Source: Geobacillus kaustophilus
Lineage (GTDB): Bacteria > Bacillota > Bacilli > Bacillales > Anoxybacillaceae
Length of the DNA: 64,000 nt
Direction of reading: 5' to 3'
NCBI RefSeq assembly: GCF_000948285.1
Contig: NZ_JYBP01000003.1
Span: 1,178,001 to 1,242,000, forward strand
Part shown: piece after piece, positions 27,696 to 36,609 of the stretch
Position numbering within the stretch: the stretch's first letter is position 1
Layout of the letters: each line of letters starts with the position of its first letter
Made by a program: the position numbers and the translations under genes
The notes under the pieces: model-generated
Database searches by the model: none
Told to the model about the DNA's origin: nothing
What the model saw: only the letters and a program-made list of their open reading frames with translations

Positions 27696-27908
27696 ATGCG
27701 GCGATTTTGGTTGGGAGTCATGTGGTTTTCAGTGGTTTGGGTGCTTTACGGCATCGGAGCGGCAGGGTATCATGTATGGACGGCACATCGGATGGACGGA
27801 CAGGCGTTGATCCTGGCGCTCGGCATGGCGATCATGGCCTGGCGCGCATGGGACGAATATCGCGGGAACGGTTGGACATGGAAAAAGGAAGACGGGCGCC
27901 ATGAATGA
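27696..27908 (+). CDS. Small membrane protein upstream of ydbS/ydbT
   Basis: A 70-residue protein with two hydrophobic segments (about 5-26 and 38-50) and a charged tail. ATG 27696 follows aaagggag at a good distance. It heads a unit with two PH-domain membrane proteins. No family recognised. Confidence 0.65.
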   Translation: MRRFWLGVMWFSVVWVLYGIGAAGYHVWTAHRMDGQALILALGMAIMAWRAWDEYRGNGWTWKKEDGRHE

Positions 27909-28029
27909 TGAAAAGACGCCTGCCTGCAGCGATCGCCCGAGCGAAAGGAGGCGGTTTGGTTACGCCGTTCGCCCGGGCGCTTTCGTTTCTTCATGTGTAA
28001 CATGGAAAAAGGAAAAGGAGCGTTCGGTG

Positions 28030-28512
28030 ATGCTTCACAACGGAGGAAGGACGATTTCTGAACAGGCGATATTGGTCTGGCGCTTGACCGGAGGGATTGG
28101 GGCTTTGGTGTCAGGGGCCATCATCGGGGGAATCGCGTTTCTCATTTGGCGTTTTGACGGGCCGGACTGGCTGATCAGCATCTTGGCCGCTGCATGGCTT
28201 GTCGAAGCGTTCGTGTGGGTCGTTTGGCTGCCGCCGTTTCGGCAGAAACGATGGCGGTATGCCATTCGCGAGGAGGAAATGGAGATTCAACGCGGCGTTT
28301 GGTCCACGACATGGACGTTGATTCCGATGAATCGCGTCCAGTACGTCGATGTGCGGCAGGGACCGCTTCTCAAACGGTACAGATTGGCTTCCATCGTGGT
28401 GTTCACAGCGGCGGCCGCTCATGAAATTCCTGCTCTTCCGATCGAAGAAGCCGAGGATCTTTGCCGCTTGATTGCCGAGTGGGCGAAGGTGGCGGATGAA
28501 GATGACGCATAG
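28030..28512 (+). CDS. ydbS: PH-domain membrane protein YdbS-like
   Basis: A 160-residue protein with two N-terminal membrane helices (about 21-60) and a bacterial PH (bPH2) domain: RYAIREEEMEIQRGVWSTTWTLIPMNRVQYVDVRQGPLLKR-like, in which the IPMNRVQYVDV strand is the hallmark. ATG 28030 has aaaaggag 9 nt before it; an earlier ATG at 27901 overlaps the previous gene but is less likely. In B. subtilis the YdbS/YdbT pair is linked to membrane stress and amyloliquecidin resistance. Function here is inferred from that. Confidence 0.82.
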   Translation: MLHNGGRTISEQAILVWRLTGGIGALVSGAIIGGIAFLIWRFDGPDWLISILAAAWLVEAFVWVVWLPPFRQKRWRYAIREEEMEIQRGVWSTTWTLIPMNRVQYVDVRQGPLLKRYRLASIVVFTAAAAHEIPALPIEEAEDLCRLIAEWAKVADEDDA

Positions 28513-29947
28513 ACGCCGCCTTCATCCCATTGCGATTCTCGCGGGAGTCGGAAAAGAGCTGAAAAACATGGTCGTTCCGCTCCTTGTGATCATGGCAGCT
28601 GGCAGCCGCAATGATTTTTCATGGCGCGATCTCATCGTGCCGCTTGTGGCTGTGGCCTATACGATTGTCATGGGGATTCTTTCGTGGATTCGCTTTACTT
28701 ATGAATGGAACGAAGACAACTTACTTGTTGAAGAAGGAGTGTTTGTCCGAAAACGGCGTTCGATTCCGTTGGAGCGCATTCATGGGATTTCGGTGACAGA
28801 GGGAATATGGCAACGGATGGCGGGAGTTGTTCAAGTACATATTGAGGCGGCGGGCGATGCTCTCGGTGAAGCGGAAGTGACGCTTCGGGCCATATCAAGG
28901 GAAGAAGCCCTCCGCCTGCAACGATGTGTGGAACAGGCGAAACACAAGGTGGAAAACGCCGCCCGTTCAGAACCACCACTCGCGAACCGCCCACATCCTG
29001 CTCTGTTTACTTTATCGATGAAAGAAGTATGGGTGGCTTCGTTGACAAGCGGCGGGGCGCTTGGCGTGTTCGCCGCTTTATGTGCGTTTTTGTCGCAATT
29101 GAGCAACTTCATTCCGTATGAGGCGCTTATCCGCGATCTTCAGTCGACATGGAACGGACATGGACGATGGTATATTGCTCTATTCATCTTGTCGCTTCTT
29201 TTGGGCGCCTATGGAGTGGCCATCGTACAAAACATGATCCGGTACGCTTCGTTTGTCGTGCGGAAACAAGAAGATACGATTGTCATCACCCGCGGATGGC
29301 TGGAACGAAAGGCGGTGTCCGTCCCTGTTGCCCGCGTCCAAGGTGTCGTCATTCATGAGAATTGGCTGCGCCGTTTTTTCGGATACGCCTCTGTGTCCAT
29401 TATTCATGCCGGTGGGAGGCTCGATGGCAGCGGGGCAGGGGATGTTGTTCTTTGCCCGCTCGTCGAAAAGAGAAGAGTCGCGTCGATCATTCAAACATGT
29501 TTGCCCGAGTACGATCTTGGCGTGCCCTTTTCTCCATTGCCCAAGCGCGCGAAACGCCGCTACATGCTTCGTCCGCTTGTTTGGCTCGTGATTCCCGCCA
29601 TCTTGGCCGCGTATATGGAACGCCCATGGGGCATGGCCGCTTTGTTGGTGTTGCCGCTCGGGGCATGGATTGGCATCCGCCGCTTTCGCATCGCGGGTTG
29701 GGCGCTTTCATCGCGGCAGCTGGCGCTTCGAAGAGGGTGGTTTCGGCAAACGACGACGTATGTATTGAAGCGCTATGTTCAATCGCTCGAAGCATCGGCG
29801 ACCTGGTGGCAAAAGCGAAAACGGCTGGCGACGATCTCCATTGCCGTCATGCCGCTTGGCACCCGCGCCCGCGTCGTCGATGTGGATGAGGAAGATGCGG
29901 CTTCAATCTATCGCTGGCTGCAAGGGGAAAAGGGGGACCAAACATGA
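28502..29947 (+). CDS. ydbT: PH-domain membrane protein YdbT-like
   Basis: A 481-residue partner of YdbS. It contains three bPH2 repeats separated by pairs of membrane helices, seen as recurring strands of the type RRSIPLERIHGISV, KAVSVPVARVQGVVI and TYVLKRYVQSLEA. The length is close to that of the B. subtilis protein. ATG 28502 overlaps ydbS by 11 bp; ATG 28496 is an alternative. The unit ends with a hairpin at 29958-29979. Confidence 0.82.
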   Translation: MTHRRRLHPIAILAGVGKELKNMVVPLLVIMAAGSRNDFSWRDLIVPLVAVAYTIVMGILSWIRFTYEWNEDNLLVEEGVFVRKRRSIPLERIHGISVTEGIWQRMAGVVQVHIEAAGDALGEAEVTLRAISREEALRLQRCVEQAKHKVENAARSEPPLANRPHPALFTLSMKEVWVASLTSGGALGVFAALCAFLSQLSNFIPYEALIRDLQSTWNGHGRWYIALFILSLLLGAYGVAIVQNMIRYASFVVRKQEDTIVITRGWLERKAVSVPVARVQGVVIHENWLRRFFGYASVSIIHAGGRLDGSGAGDVVLCPLVEKRRVASIIQTCLPEYDLGVPFSPLPKRAKRRYMLRPLVWLVIPAILAAYMERPWGMAALLVLPLGAWIGIRRFRIAGWALSSRQLALRRGWFRQTTTYVLKRYVQSLEASATWWQKRKRLATISIAVMPLGTRARVVDVDEEDAASIYRWLQGEKGDQT

Positions 29948-29957
29948 TGAAGGCCTT

Positions 29958-29984
29958 GAGGCGGGAACACTCCCGCCTCTTTGC
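29958..29984. terminator. Shared terminator between ydbT and the coiled-coil gene
   Basis: GAGGCGGGA and TCCCGCCTC form a perfect 9-bp stem with a 4-nt loop, followed by TTTG. It sits between convergent genes. Confidence 0.7.
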
Positions 29985-31442
29985 CTATTGAGATGTTTTC
30001 ATCTTTTTGAATAGAGACCATAATCCCCATTTTGACCGTTTCCCTTCTTCCATCAAAGAGTCTTCTGCATGAAGGATGGCGTCTTTTTGGATCAAAACGG
30101 AGGCGGAAGGAAGGGAGGACGCCACTTCATAGGTTTCGAAATCTGATTTCTGCCCGTCGGCCGAAATGCCGGATGCCGATGTTGGATCTTGTATCAGCGC
30201 CTCTTGGCCATCGAGGGGAACTAGGGTGTTTTGTTCCGCTTTGATTTTTCTGTTTGGATGATCTAGTTGCTCATTCTCGTTTTTGGACGGTTCCGCCGCT
30301 TTATGGATATTTTCGCTCCTCACTTCCTCTGCCTGTGTAGACAGTTTTTGTTCCGTATTCTGTCCCAGCTTTAAAGCGTCTGATCGTTCTTCTCGGTTTG
30401 GTGGATCGCTTTGAACGCTAATGTCCAATCGGTTGCCCTCATCCTCTGCAGGAGGGGATGGGAGCTGGGATGGATGGCGATGGTGGGAAGACGGATGTTC
30501 CATTCGGACGCGTTTGAGTGAGACCGATTTTTGCGAATATAAATGAGATAAGGGAACGTTGAAGGAATGCGTTTCTTTGCGTTTTACAGGCGAGACGATA
30601 ATGGGTTGGTTCGCTTCGTCCATAAATTCTCTTAATTTCAAAAAACCTTTAGGGGATGACGGCGCCTTCCCTGATTGCGTACTTGTTGAAAAGGGGGTGG
30701 CTGATTGGGTGGGTGATGTTTCCGGTTCTTTCGATCTCTCATCAGAAGATGCGGTGAATCGCTGCATGAGCTCGGACAGCATCTCCTTCAATTCATTTGC
30801 ATCGTGATGGGAATCATTCTGTGACTGGGTGAAATCAGCAATTTGGTTCGCGAGATGTTTCATTTCACTGACAAAACTCGTGACCTTTTCCATCATCAAC
30901 TCCAGCTCCATTTGTTGGGTGAAAATATGTTTTTGCAGCGTCAAGGAGTCTTTTTGTCGTTCGATCTCGATTTTGAATAGTTTGTCTTGTATTTGTTGCA
31001 TTTGCTTCGTAAAAACTCCTATGTCTTTTTCCAATGCTTCGATTTTCGGGATGTTGCTTAAATCGTTTTGCAGGTTGGAAACATCTTTGGAGATTTTATC
31101 CATTTGCCCCTTCATCGCATTGTAATCTTTTTCTAGTCGCTCTAGCCAAGATGCCCATGAATCGGTCGATTCGTTCATAAACGAAAGGGTCTCGTCTTGT
31201 TGAAACGCCTTCAGTGTCTCGTCTAAAGACTGGATGTGTGTTTGGTTGGCCTCAGCTTGTTCTTTCCAGTAGGCGCATTTTGTTTTCCATTGCTCCGTCT
31301 CCTGCCGCAGCCATTCTTTTTCTTCCTCCATCATTTTCAATGCTTCCGATAAGCGTTCCATCTCATTCATTTGCGCGGACAGCATCTCTTTATAACGGCG
31401 GCATTGTTCGATGAGTTCATCATGCTTCGCCTGGAGTTCATC
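29985..31442 (-). pseudogene. Main part of a coiled-coil gene split by IS110 elements
   Basis: 485 codons of a highly charged coiled-coil protein (KDELQAKHDELIEQCRRYKEML...), followed by a low-complexity Pro/Ser/His region and a C terminus ending WGLWSLFKKMKTSQ. The frame is still open leftward into the IS end, so a hybrid start at 31529 would add 29 IS-encoded residues. The true N terminus lies beyond the elements at 34627-34758. Rejoining ...HMEK to DELQ... at the shared GGAAAAG restores one 529-residue frame. No enzyme domain is visible; a structural or scaffold role is a guess. Confidence 0.75.
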
Positions 31443-31590
31443 CTTTTCCGTGAAAATCCCCACCACTTGGTGAGTGCGGTATACGCTCCTGATCCGTGCG
31501 GGTATACTGAAAATGGCCAAAAAAGGCAATAGGAAAGCAGAGGTGCCCGATTTTAGGCATCTCGTATAACCTGTCTGCCTTTTGGCTAGA

Positions 31591-32727
31591 CTAAATAAGT
31601 TGTGGTTGGCGGAACGGCTCTTTGCGGGAGATCATGCAAAAGATGATCACCAACATCCGCCGAGCAATGGCGATGAGGGCTTTTTTCTTCCCGCACCGGG
31701 CCGCCAACGACCAAAACTTTCGGGACAAGGGATGCGTCTTAGATCGAGCTGCTGACCATGCCGCCTCGCATAACGCCGATCGGAGATGGGGATTGCCTTT
31801 TGTCGTGCGCGTGCTCTTTCGCTTTCCGGCGCTTTCATGGTTGCCGGGGGACAAACCCGTCCATGAAGCCGCCCGTTCCGGCGTTTCAAAGACGCTCATG
31901 TCGGTTCCCATCTCCGCGATGATGACGGCGGCGGTTTGTTTTTTCACTCCGGGCATGGTCATCAGCAATTCGACTTCCTCACGATACGGCTCGAGCAGGC
32001 GGTCGATGTGCTGGTCGACTTCTTCGATGAACCGCTCCAATTCCTCAACGTGTTTCCACAAGAGGCGAAGGAGACGGAGCTCGTGTTCGGTCAAGGTGCC
32101 CAGCAGCGAATCGTACACCGCTTGCTTTTTCTTTTTGAGCCTTCCGCGCAGGCATTGATCCAGCTCGTCCTTGTCCACGTATCCCTTCTCCAGCAGCCGG
32201 GCAAGGATGTCTTTTCCGGAAACGCCGAAGAGATCGGAGAGGACCGAGCCGAGTTTGACATTGGAAGACTCGAGCACTTTTTGAATCCGGTTTTTCTCCG
32301 AACTCAACTGTCCGACCCACTTTTTGCGGAGGCGGGTAAAATCCCGCAATTCGCGAATATCCGCGGGGGGGACGAAACTTTTTTCAACGAGTCCATGGCG
32401 GAGCAGCTTGGCGATCCACTCGGCGTCAGAGACATCGGTTTTTCTTCCCGGGACATTTTTGATCCGTTGCGGATTGGCCAGTGTCAAGTCGACATAGCCC
32501 TCGAGGAAGGCGAAGACCGGTTTCCAATACACGCCGGTGGATTCCATGGCGACATGGGTGACGCCATGTTCTTCGAGCCACTCCAGCAGGTCGCCAAGTC
32601 CCTTCGAGAACGTGGAGAAGGTTTGAATGTCCTTTTGAATGTGTCCATCTTCTTCCCATAGCGCACAGGCGACGATGGTTTCGGCATGAACATCCAATCC
32701 TGCGCAGCGAGGATAGATGACATCCAT
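31591..32727 (-). CDS. IS110-family transposase (DEDD recombinase), copy 1
   Basis: A 378-residue recombinase. The N-terminal RuvC-like domain shows Asp in AGLDVHAE, Glu in AMESTGVYWKP and Asp residues in GRKTDVSDAEW. The C-terminal Tnp20 domain has TMPGVKKQTAAVIIAEMG and the Ser-containing WTGLSPGNHESAGKRKS. ATG 32727 follows caggagg; the frame extends further upstream without an RBS. It is identical to the protein at 33146-34282. Confidence 0.93.
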   Translation of the reverse strand: MDVIYPRCAGLDVHAETIVACALWEEDGHIQKDIQTFSTFSKGLGDLLEWLEEHGVTHVAMESTGVYWKPVFAFLEGYVDLTLANPQRIKNVPGRKTDVSDAEWIAKLLRHGLVEKSFVPPADIRELRDFTRLRKKWVGQLSSEKNRIQKVLESSNVKLGSVLSDLFGVSGKDILARLLEKGYVDKDELDQCLRGRLKKKKQAVYDSLLGTLTEHELRLLRLLWKHVEELERFIEEVDQHIDRLLEPYREEVELLMTMPGVKKQTAAVIIAEMGTDMSVFETPERAASWTGLSPGNHESAGKRKSTRTTKGNPHLRSALCEAAWSAARSKTHPLSRKFWSLAARCGKKKALIAIARRMLVIIFCMISRKEPFRQPQLI

Positions 32728-32997
32728 GATGAAAATCCTCCTGTTCGATGATCGAGTGCGCAAACAGCGAATCCACGGGAGAAATGCGGCAGTTTTCCGT
32801 TCGTCGTCACCTTTCCTCCGCATCGGGAAAGGGCGGACAATGGGTGGTGCACCCAGTGGATTCGAACGCTTTTCCGTACAGGGTCCAAGCCACCATTAAG
32901 TATAACGTCCTATTGAACTGTTTGCGCCTACTCTTCATTATGGGAAGAAAAGGGGGATTTTCATGCCCGGGTGGAGGGCAAAACGTTGCCCATGGAA
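32728..32997 (-). ncRNA. Candidate bridge RNA region of IS110 copy 1
   Basis: The 270-bp non-coding left end before the transposase contains the hairpin GGGCAA-AACG-TTGCCC (32976-32991) near the border. IS110-subgroup elements encode a target/donor-pairing bridge RNA here. I infer it from position only; loops pairing to target and donor were not worked out. In the tandem array this end abuts the right end of copy 2, recreating the junction found in circular intermediates. Confidence 0.4.
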
Positions 32998-33145
32998 CTT
33001 TTCCGTGAAAATCCCCACCACTTGGTGAGTGCGGTATACGCTCCTGATCCGTGCGGGTATACTGAAAATGGCCAAAAAAGGCAATAGGAAAGCAGAGGTG
33101 CCCGATTTTAGGCATCTCGTATAACCTGTCTGCCTTTTGGCTAGA

Positions 33146-34282
33146 CTAAATAAGTTGTGGTTGGCGGAACGGCTCTTTGCGGGAGATCATGCAAAAGATG
33201 ATCACCAACATCCGCCGAGCAATGGCGATGAGGGCTTTTTTCTTCCCGCACCGGGCCGCCAACGACCAAAACTTTCGGGACAAGGGATGCGTCTTAGATC
33301 GAGCTGCTGACCATGCCGCCTCGCATAACGCCGATCGGAGATGGGGATTGCCTTTTGTCGTGCGCGTGCTCTTTCGCTTTCCGGCGCTTTCATGGTTGCC
33401 GGGGGACAAACCCGTCCATGAAGCCGCCCGTTCCGGCGTTTCAAAGACGCTCATGTCGGTTCCCATCTCCGCGATGATGACGGCGGCGGTTTGTTTTTTC
33501 ACTCCGGGCATGGTCATCAGCAATTCGACTTCCTCACGATACGGCTCGAGCAGGCGGTCGATGTGCTGGTCGACTTCTTCGATGAACCGCTCCAATTCCT
33601 CAACGTGTTTCCACAAGAGGCGAAGGAGACGGAGCTCGTGTTCGGTCAAGGTGCCCAGCAGCGAATCGTACACCGCTTGCTTTTTCTTTTTGAGCCTTCC
33701 GCGCAGGCATTGATCCAGCTCGTCCTTGTCCACGTATCCCTTCTCCAGCAGCCGGGCAAGGATGTCTTTTCCGGAAACGCCGAAGAGATCGGAGAGGACC
33801 GAGCCGAGTTTGACATTGGAAGACTCGAGCACTTTTTGAATCCGGTTTTTCTCCGAACTCAACTGTCCGACCCACTTTTTGCGGAGGCGGGTAAAATCCC
33901 GCAATTCGCGAATATCCGCGGGGGGGACGAAACTTTTTTCAACGAGTCCATGGCGGAGCAGCTTGGCGATCCACTCGGCGTCAGAGACATCGGTTTTTCT
34001 TCCCGGGACATTTTTGATCCGTTGCGGATTGGCCAGTGTCAAGTCGACATAGCCCTCGAGGAAGGCGAAGACCGGTTTCCAATACACGCCGGTGGATTCC
34101 ATGGCGACATGGGTGACGCCATGTTCTTCGAGCCACTCCAGCAGGTCGCCAAGTCCCTTCGAGAACGTGGAGAAGGTTTGAATGTCCTTTTGAATGTGTC
34201 CATCTTCTTCCCATAGCGCACAGGCGACGATGGTTTCGGCATGAACATCCAATCCTGCGCAGCGAGGATAGATGACATCCAT
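33146..34282 (-). CDS. IS110-family transposase (DEDD recombinase), copy 2
   Basis: Residue-for-residue the same 378-residue recombinase as copy 1, with the same caggagg RBS before ATG 34282. All catalytic motifs are intact, so the protein should be active. Confidence 0.93.
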   Translation of the reverse strand: MDVIYPRCAGLDVHAETIVACALWEEDGHIQKDIQTFSTFSKGLGDLLEWLEEHGVTHVAMESTGVYWKPVFAFLEGYVDLTLANPQRIKNVPGRKTDVSDAEWIAKLLRHGLVEKSFVPPADIRELRDFTRLRKKWVGQLSSEKNRIQKVLESSNVKLGSVLSDLFGVSGKDILARLLEKGYVDKDELDQCLRGRLKKKKQAVYDSLLGTLTEHELRLLRLLWKHVEELERFIEEVDQHIDRLLEPYREEVELLMTMPGVKKQTAAVIIAEMGTDMSVFETPERAASWTGLSPGNHESAGKRKSTRTTKGNPHLRSALCEAAWSAARSKTHPLSRKFWSLAARCGKKKALIAIARRMLVIIFCMISRKEPFRQPQLI

Positions 34283-34552
34283 GATGAAAATCCTCCTGTT
34301 CGATGATCGAGTGCGCAAACAGCGAATCCACGGGAGAAATGCGGCAGTTTTCCGTTCGTCGTCACCTTTCCTCCGCATCGGGAAAGGGCGGACAATGGGT
34401 GGTGCACCCAGTGGATTCGAACGCTTTTCCGTACAGGGTCCAAGCCACCATTAAGTATAACGTCCTATTGAACTGTTTGCGCCTACTCTTCATTATGGGA
34501 AGAAAAGGGGGATTTTCATGCCCGGGTGGAGGGCAAAACGTTGCCCATGGAA
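34283..34552 (-). ncRNA. Candidate bridge RNA region of IS110 copy 2
   Basis: Identical to the left end of copy 1, including the GGGCAA/TTGCCC hairpin (34531-34546). It is bordered by the 74-bp mini-element instead of a full right end, so its promoter context may differ from that of copy 1. Confidence 0.4.
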
Positions 34553-34626
34553 CTTTTCCGTGAAAATGCGTGCGCCTCCAAGGGTGATTTTCATGCTGGG
34601 TGGAGGGCAAAACGTTGCCCATGGAA
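34553..34626 (-). mobile_element. 74-bp IS110 mini-element (both ends, no transposase)
   Basis: It begins with the 15 bp CTTTTCCGTGAAAAT found at the start of each full copy. It then has about 12 unmatched bases and ends with about 47 bp that match the element's left end with a few changes (gattttcatgctgggtgg, gggcaaaacgttgccc). It is therefore a deletion derivative keeping both ends. Divergence from the full copies suggests it came first and served as landing site. Confidence 0.65.
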
Positions 34627-34758
34627 CTTTTCCATGTGAAGACGCTCCCATTCTTCTTGAGAGCCTAATGAAGCGAGCAGTGCTTTATATTTGTCCAATT
34701 CTGATTTCAGGTGGATGATTTTCTGTTGCAATTGGGTGGTTTTTTGCTCCTTGCTCAT
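34627..34758 (-). pseudogene. N-terminal part of the split coiled-coil gene
   Basis: 44 codons, MSKEQKTTQLQQKIIHLKSE... to ...LHMEK, start at ATG 34758 with an aaaaggtg RBS. They are heptad-rich like the rest at 29985-31442. The reading continues into IS sequence and soon stops. The GGAAAAG at 34627-34633 is repeated at 31443-31449, where the gene resumes in frame. Confidence 0.75.
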
Positions 34759-34868
34759 GTCCATCACCTTTTTTCCGCATGTCATGGTACCCATTATATG
34801 CAGACATCGAAAAATGGGTGTTCTGCTTGCTCATGCATGAACCATATCATTTTTGTTTCCAAAAATAA

Positions 34869-35013
34869 GGCTCTTCACCAAAAGTTGTACTTGACTGTTT
34901 CAAAACACACTTTCCTTACGCCAGTAAGGAGAAAATTAGTAAATCGACATTTTGGATGCATAGTGGCTCAAGAAAACGCCTCGCTTGTCAAGTACACGTT
35001 GTGGTGATGAAAC
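34869..35013. mobile_element. ISL3-type MITE with 8-bp target duplication
   Basis: A 145-bp segment with terminal inverted repeats: left GGCTCTTCACCAAAAGTTGT (then ACTTGAC), right (reverse complement) GTTTCATCACCACAACGTGT (then ACTTGAC). About 21 of 27 positions match. It is flanked on both sides by AAAAATAA (34861-34868 and 35014-35021), an 8-bp duplication typical of ISL3. No coding capacity. The ends differ from those of the adjacent full ISL3 element. Confidence 0.8.
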
Positions 35014-35032
35014 AAAAATAAATAAAAATAGT

Positions 35033-36516
35033 GGTTCATCACCAAATTTTGTGATTTAGTGACAAAAAAGAGAAAGCACTGACGAGATCCTGGCAATAAT
35101 GTTAGCGGTGAAATAAACATTAAGGAGGTCTCGTAAGTGCTTTCTATACCACTAGGATTGCCAGAATTTAAAGTGATTAAACAAGAACTTCTTTCCTATG
35201 GTTATGCGATTCATGTAGAGAAAACAGAGACACAGGAACGTTGCCCTCATTGTGGGTTTGCCACTTCCTCTGTCCACGACAGACGGACAAGAAAAGTACG
35301 GGATTTGGCGATTTTCCATCAACCGGTGTACTTGTTCATAAAGGTAAAGCGCTATCGGTGCTGGAATTGTTCTCAAGTGTTTTCCGCCTCTTTGGAATCG
35401 ATTCCACCCAATCAACACTACACCAATCGATTTTGTGAGTACTTGTATGAACTTTGCGAAGGCTCCACCATTCAAGAGGTTAGCCGAAAGCACCGCATCC
35501 CATATACAACATTGGAACGCATTTATTACTCCATCGCATCGAAAAAAGCAAAAGAGCGTCAAACAGCGATAGAAGCATCTTCTCAAGAAGGAATGGTGCT
35601 TAGTTTAGATGAAATCGCTGTAAAAAAGGGACATCAGTATGAAACTGTATTGATGGATGCCAGAGCCGGATCGGTCATGGGAATGCATGCCGATCGCCAA
35701 TGTGACTCCGCCATCAACTTGTTGAGCCAAAATATCCTGTCGAAAGAAATGGTCCAAACGGTGATTCTTGACATGTGGGAACCTTATCATAAGGCGGTTC
35801 GCGCCCTGTTTCCATCTGCTTCGATTGTCATCGATAAGTACCATGTGGTTCAAAAAGTGACACAAGCCTTGGATCAAGCAAGAAAGGAATTTTCTCCATT
35901 GAAAAAGGCTCGATATCTTCTCTTGAAAGGCTGTGAAAAGCTTCGTAAGGACCAACGGCTTCGATTAGACGATATCTTGGAGGAGTATCCGGCACTTTCC
36001 ATTGCTTATTATCTGAAAGAGTTGTTTCGGGATTTTTACCGAACCGATGGATATCATGAAGCAAAGGAACGCTTGGAAGAATGGATTAAGTTAGCCAAAC
36101 AGAGCCCTTTTGCTTCTTTTCAGAAAGCAGCCAACACGCTTGAAAGGTGGAAGGAGCCTATTCTTTCCTACTTTTTGTGCCCATATACGAATGCCCGAAT
36201 TGAGGGGACGAATCACAAGATCAAAAACATCAAACGCCGGGCATATGGCTATCGAAATCTAGAACGGTTTCGTTTGCGTGTATTTCTGGAGTGTACAGGG
36301 AACACTACAGGCAGTCAGGCTGCTTAAGCGCTCCCTTCTTCCGCTATCGGTATGATAGTTGGTAGAATGGAACCCGTCAAGGAAAGCACTTGACTGTTTC
36401 CATTCTACCAACTTCGTGGTCTGTATGCGGAAGAAGGATCCTGACTGATGAACCTATTTCATCCAGCTAACATGTCTCTAGGATTGAGTAGAAATCACAG
36501 AAAATGGTGAAGACCC
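35033..36516 (+). mobile_element. ISL3-family insertion sequence
   Basis: A 1484-bp element. The ends are GGTTCATCACCAAATTTTGT and, reversed, GGGTCTTCACCATTTTCTGT. Both sides carry AAAATAGT (35025-35032 and 36517-36524), an 8-bp target duplication. It lies 19 bp from the MITE. The non-coding tail 36328-36516 holds a long inverted repeat (TTGGTAGAATGGAA and TTCCATTCTACCAA) that could be a terminator. Confidence 0.92.
35137..36327 (+). CDS. ISL3-family transposase
   Basis: A 396-residue transposase. The N terminus has a zinc-binding pair CPHCG ... CWNCSQVF. An HTH region follows (EGSTIQEVSRKHRIPYTTLERI), then the DDE core with Asp in VLSLDEIAVKKGH, Asp in VILDMWEPYHKA and Glu in RIEGTNHKIKNIKRRAYG. 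The start is GTG 35137, 8 nt after aaggagg. It appears intact. Confidence 0.93.
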   Translation: MLSIPLGLPEFKVIKQELLSYGYAIHVEKTETQERCPHCGFATSSVHDRRTRKVRDLAIFHQPVYLFIKVKRYRCWNCSQVFSASLESIPPNQHYTNRFCEYLYELCEGSTIQEVSRKHRIPYTTLERIYYSIASKKAKERQTAIEASSQEGMVLSLDEIAVKKGHQYETVLMDARAGSVMGMHADRQCDSAINLLSQNILSKEMVQTVILDMWEPYHKAVRALFPSASIVIDKYHVVQKVTQALDQARKEFSPLKKARYLLLKGCEKLRKDQRLRLDDILEEYPALSIAYYLKELFRDFYRTDGYHEAKERLEEWIKLAKQSPFASFQKAANTLERWKEPILSYFLCPYTNARIEGTNHKIKNIKRRAYGYRNLERFRLRVFLECTGNTTGSQAA

Positions 36517-36609
36517 AAAATAGTTGTTTTTACTATAACTTGTATTTATCCCTATCATACTATAGAGTAGCCTGAAAAAAATAATGAAATGAAAGGAAGG
36601 ATTGTTTTT

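Larger units (their letters stand above)
31443..32997 (-). mobile_element. IS110-family element, copy 1
   Basis: A 1555-bp unit repeated exactly at 32998. The ends lack inverted repeats, as usual for IS110. In the transposase direction the left end is the non-coding stretch 32728-32997 (about 270 bp) and the right end is 31443-31590 (about 148 bp). The longer upstream non-coding end is the arrangement of the IS110 subgroup, where a bridge RNA is encoded. The sequence CTTTTCC marks every unit border (31443, 32998, 34553, 34627). Confidence 0.88.
32998..34552 (-). mobile_element. IS110-family element, copy 2 (tandem, identical)
   Basis: An exact head-to-tail repeat of 31443-32997 with period 1555 bp and no spacer. 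The encoded transposases are identical, implying very recent duplication or insertion at an existing element end. The element strand is minus, so this copy lies upstream of copy 1. Confidence 0.88.
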
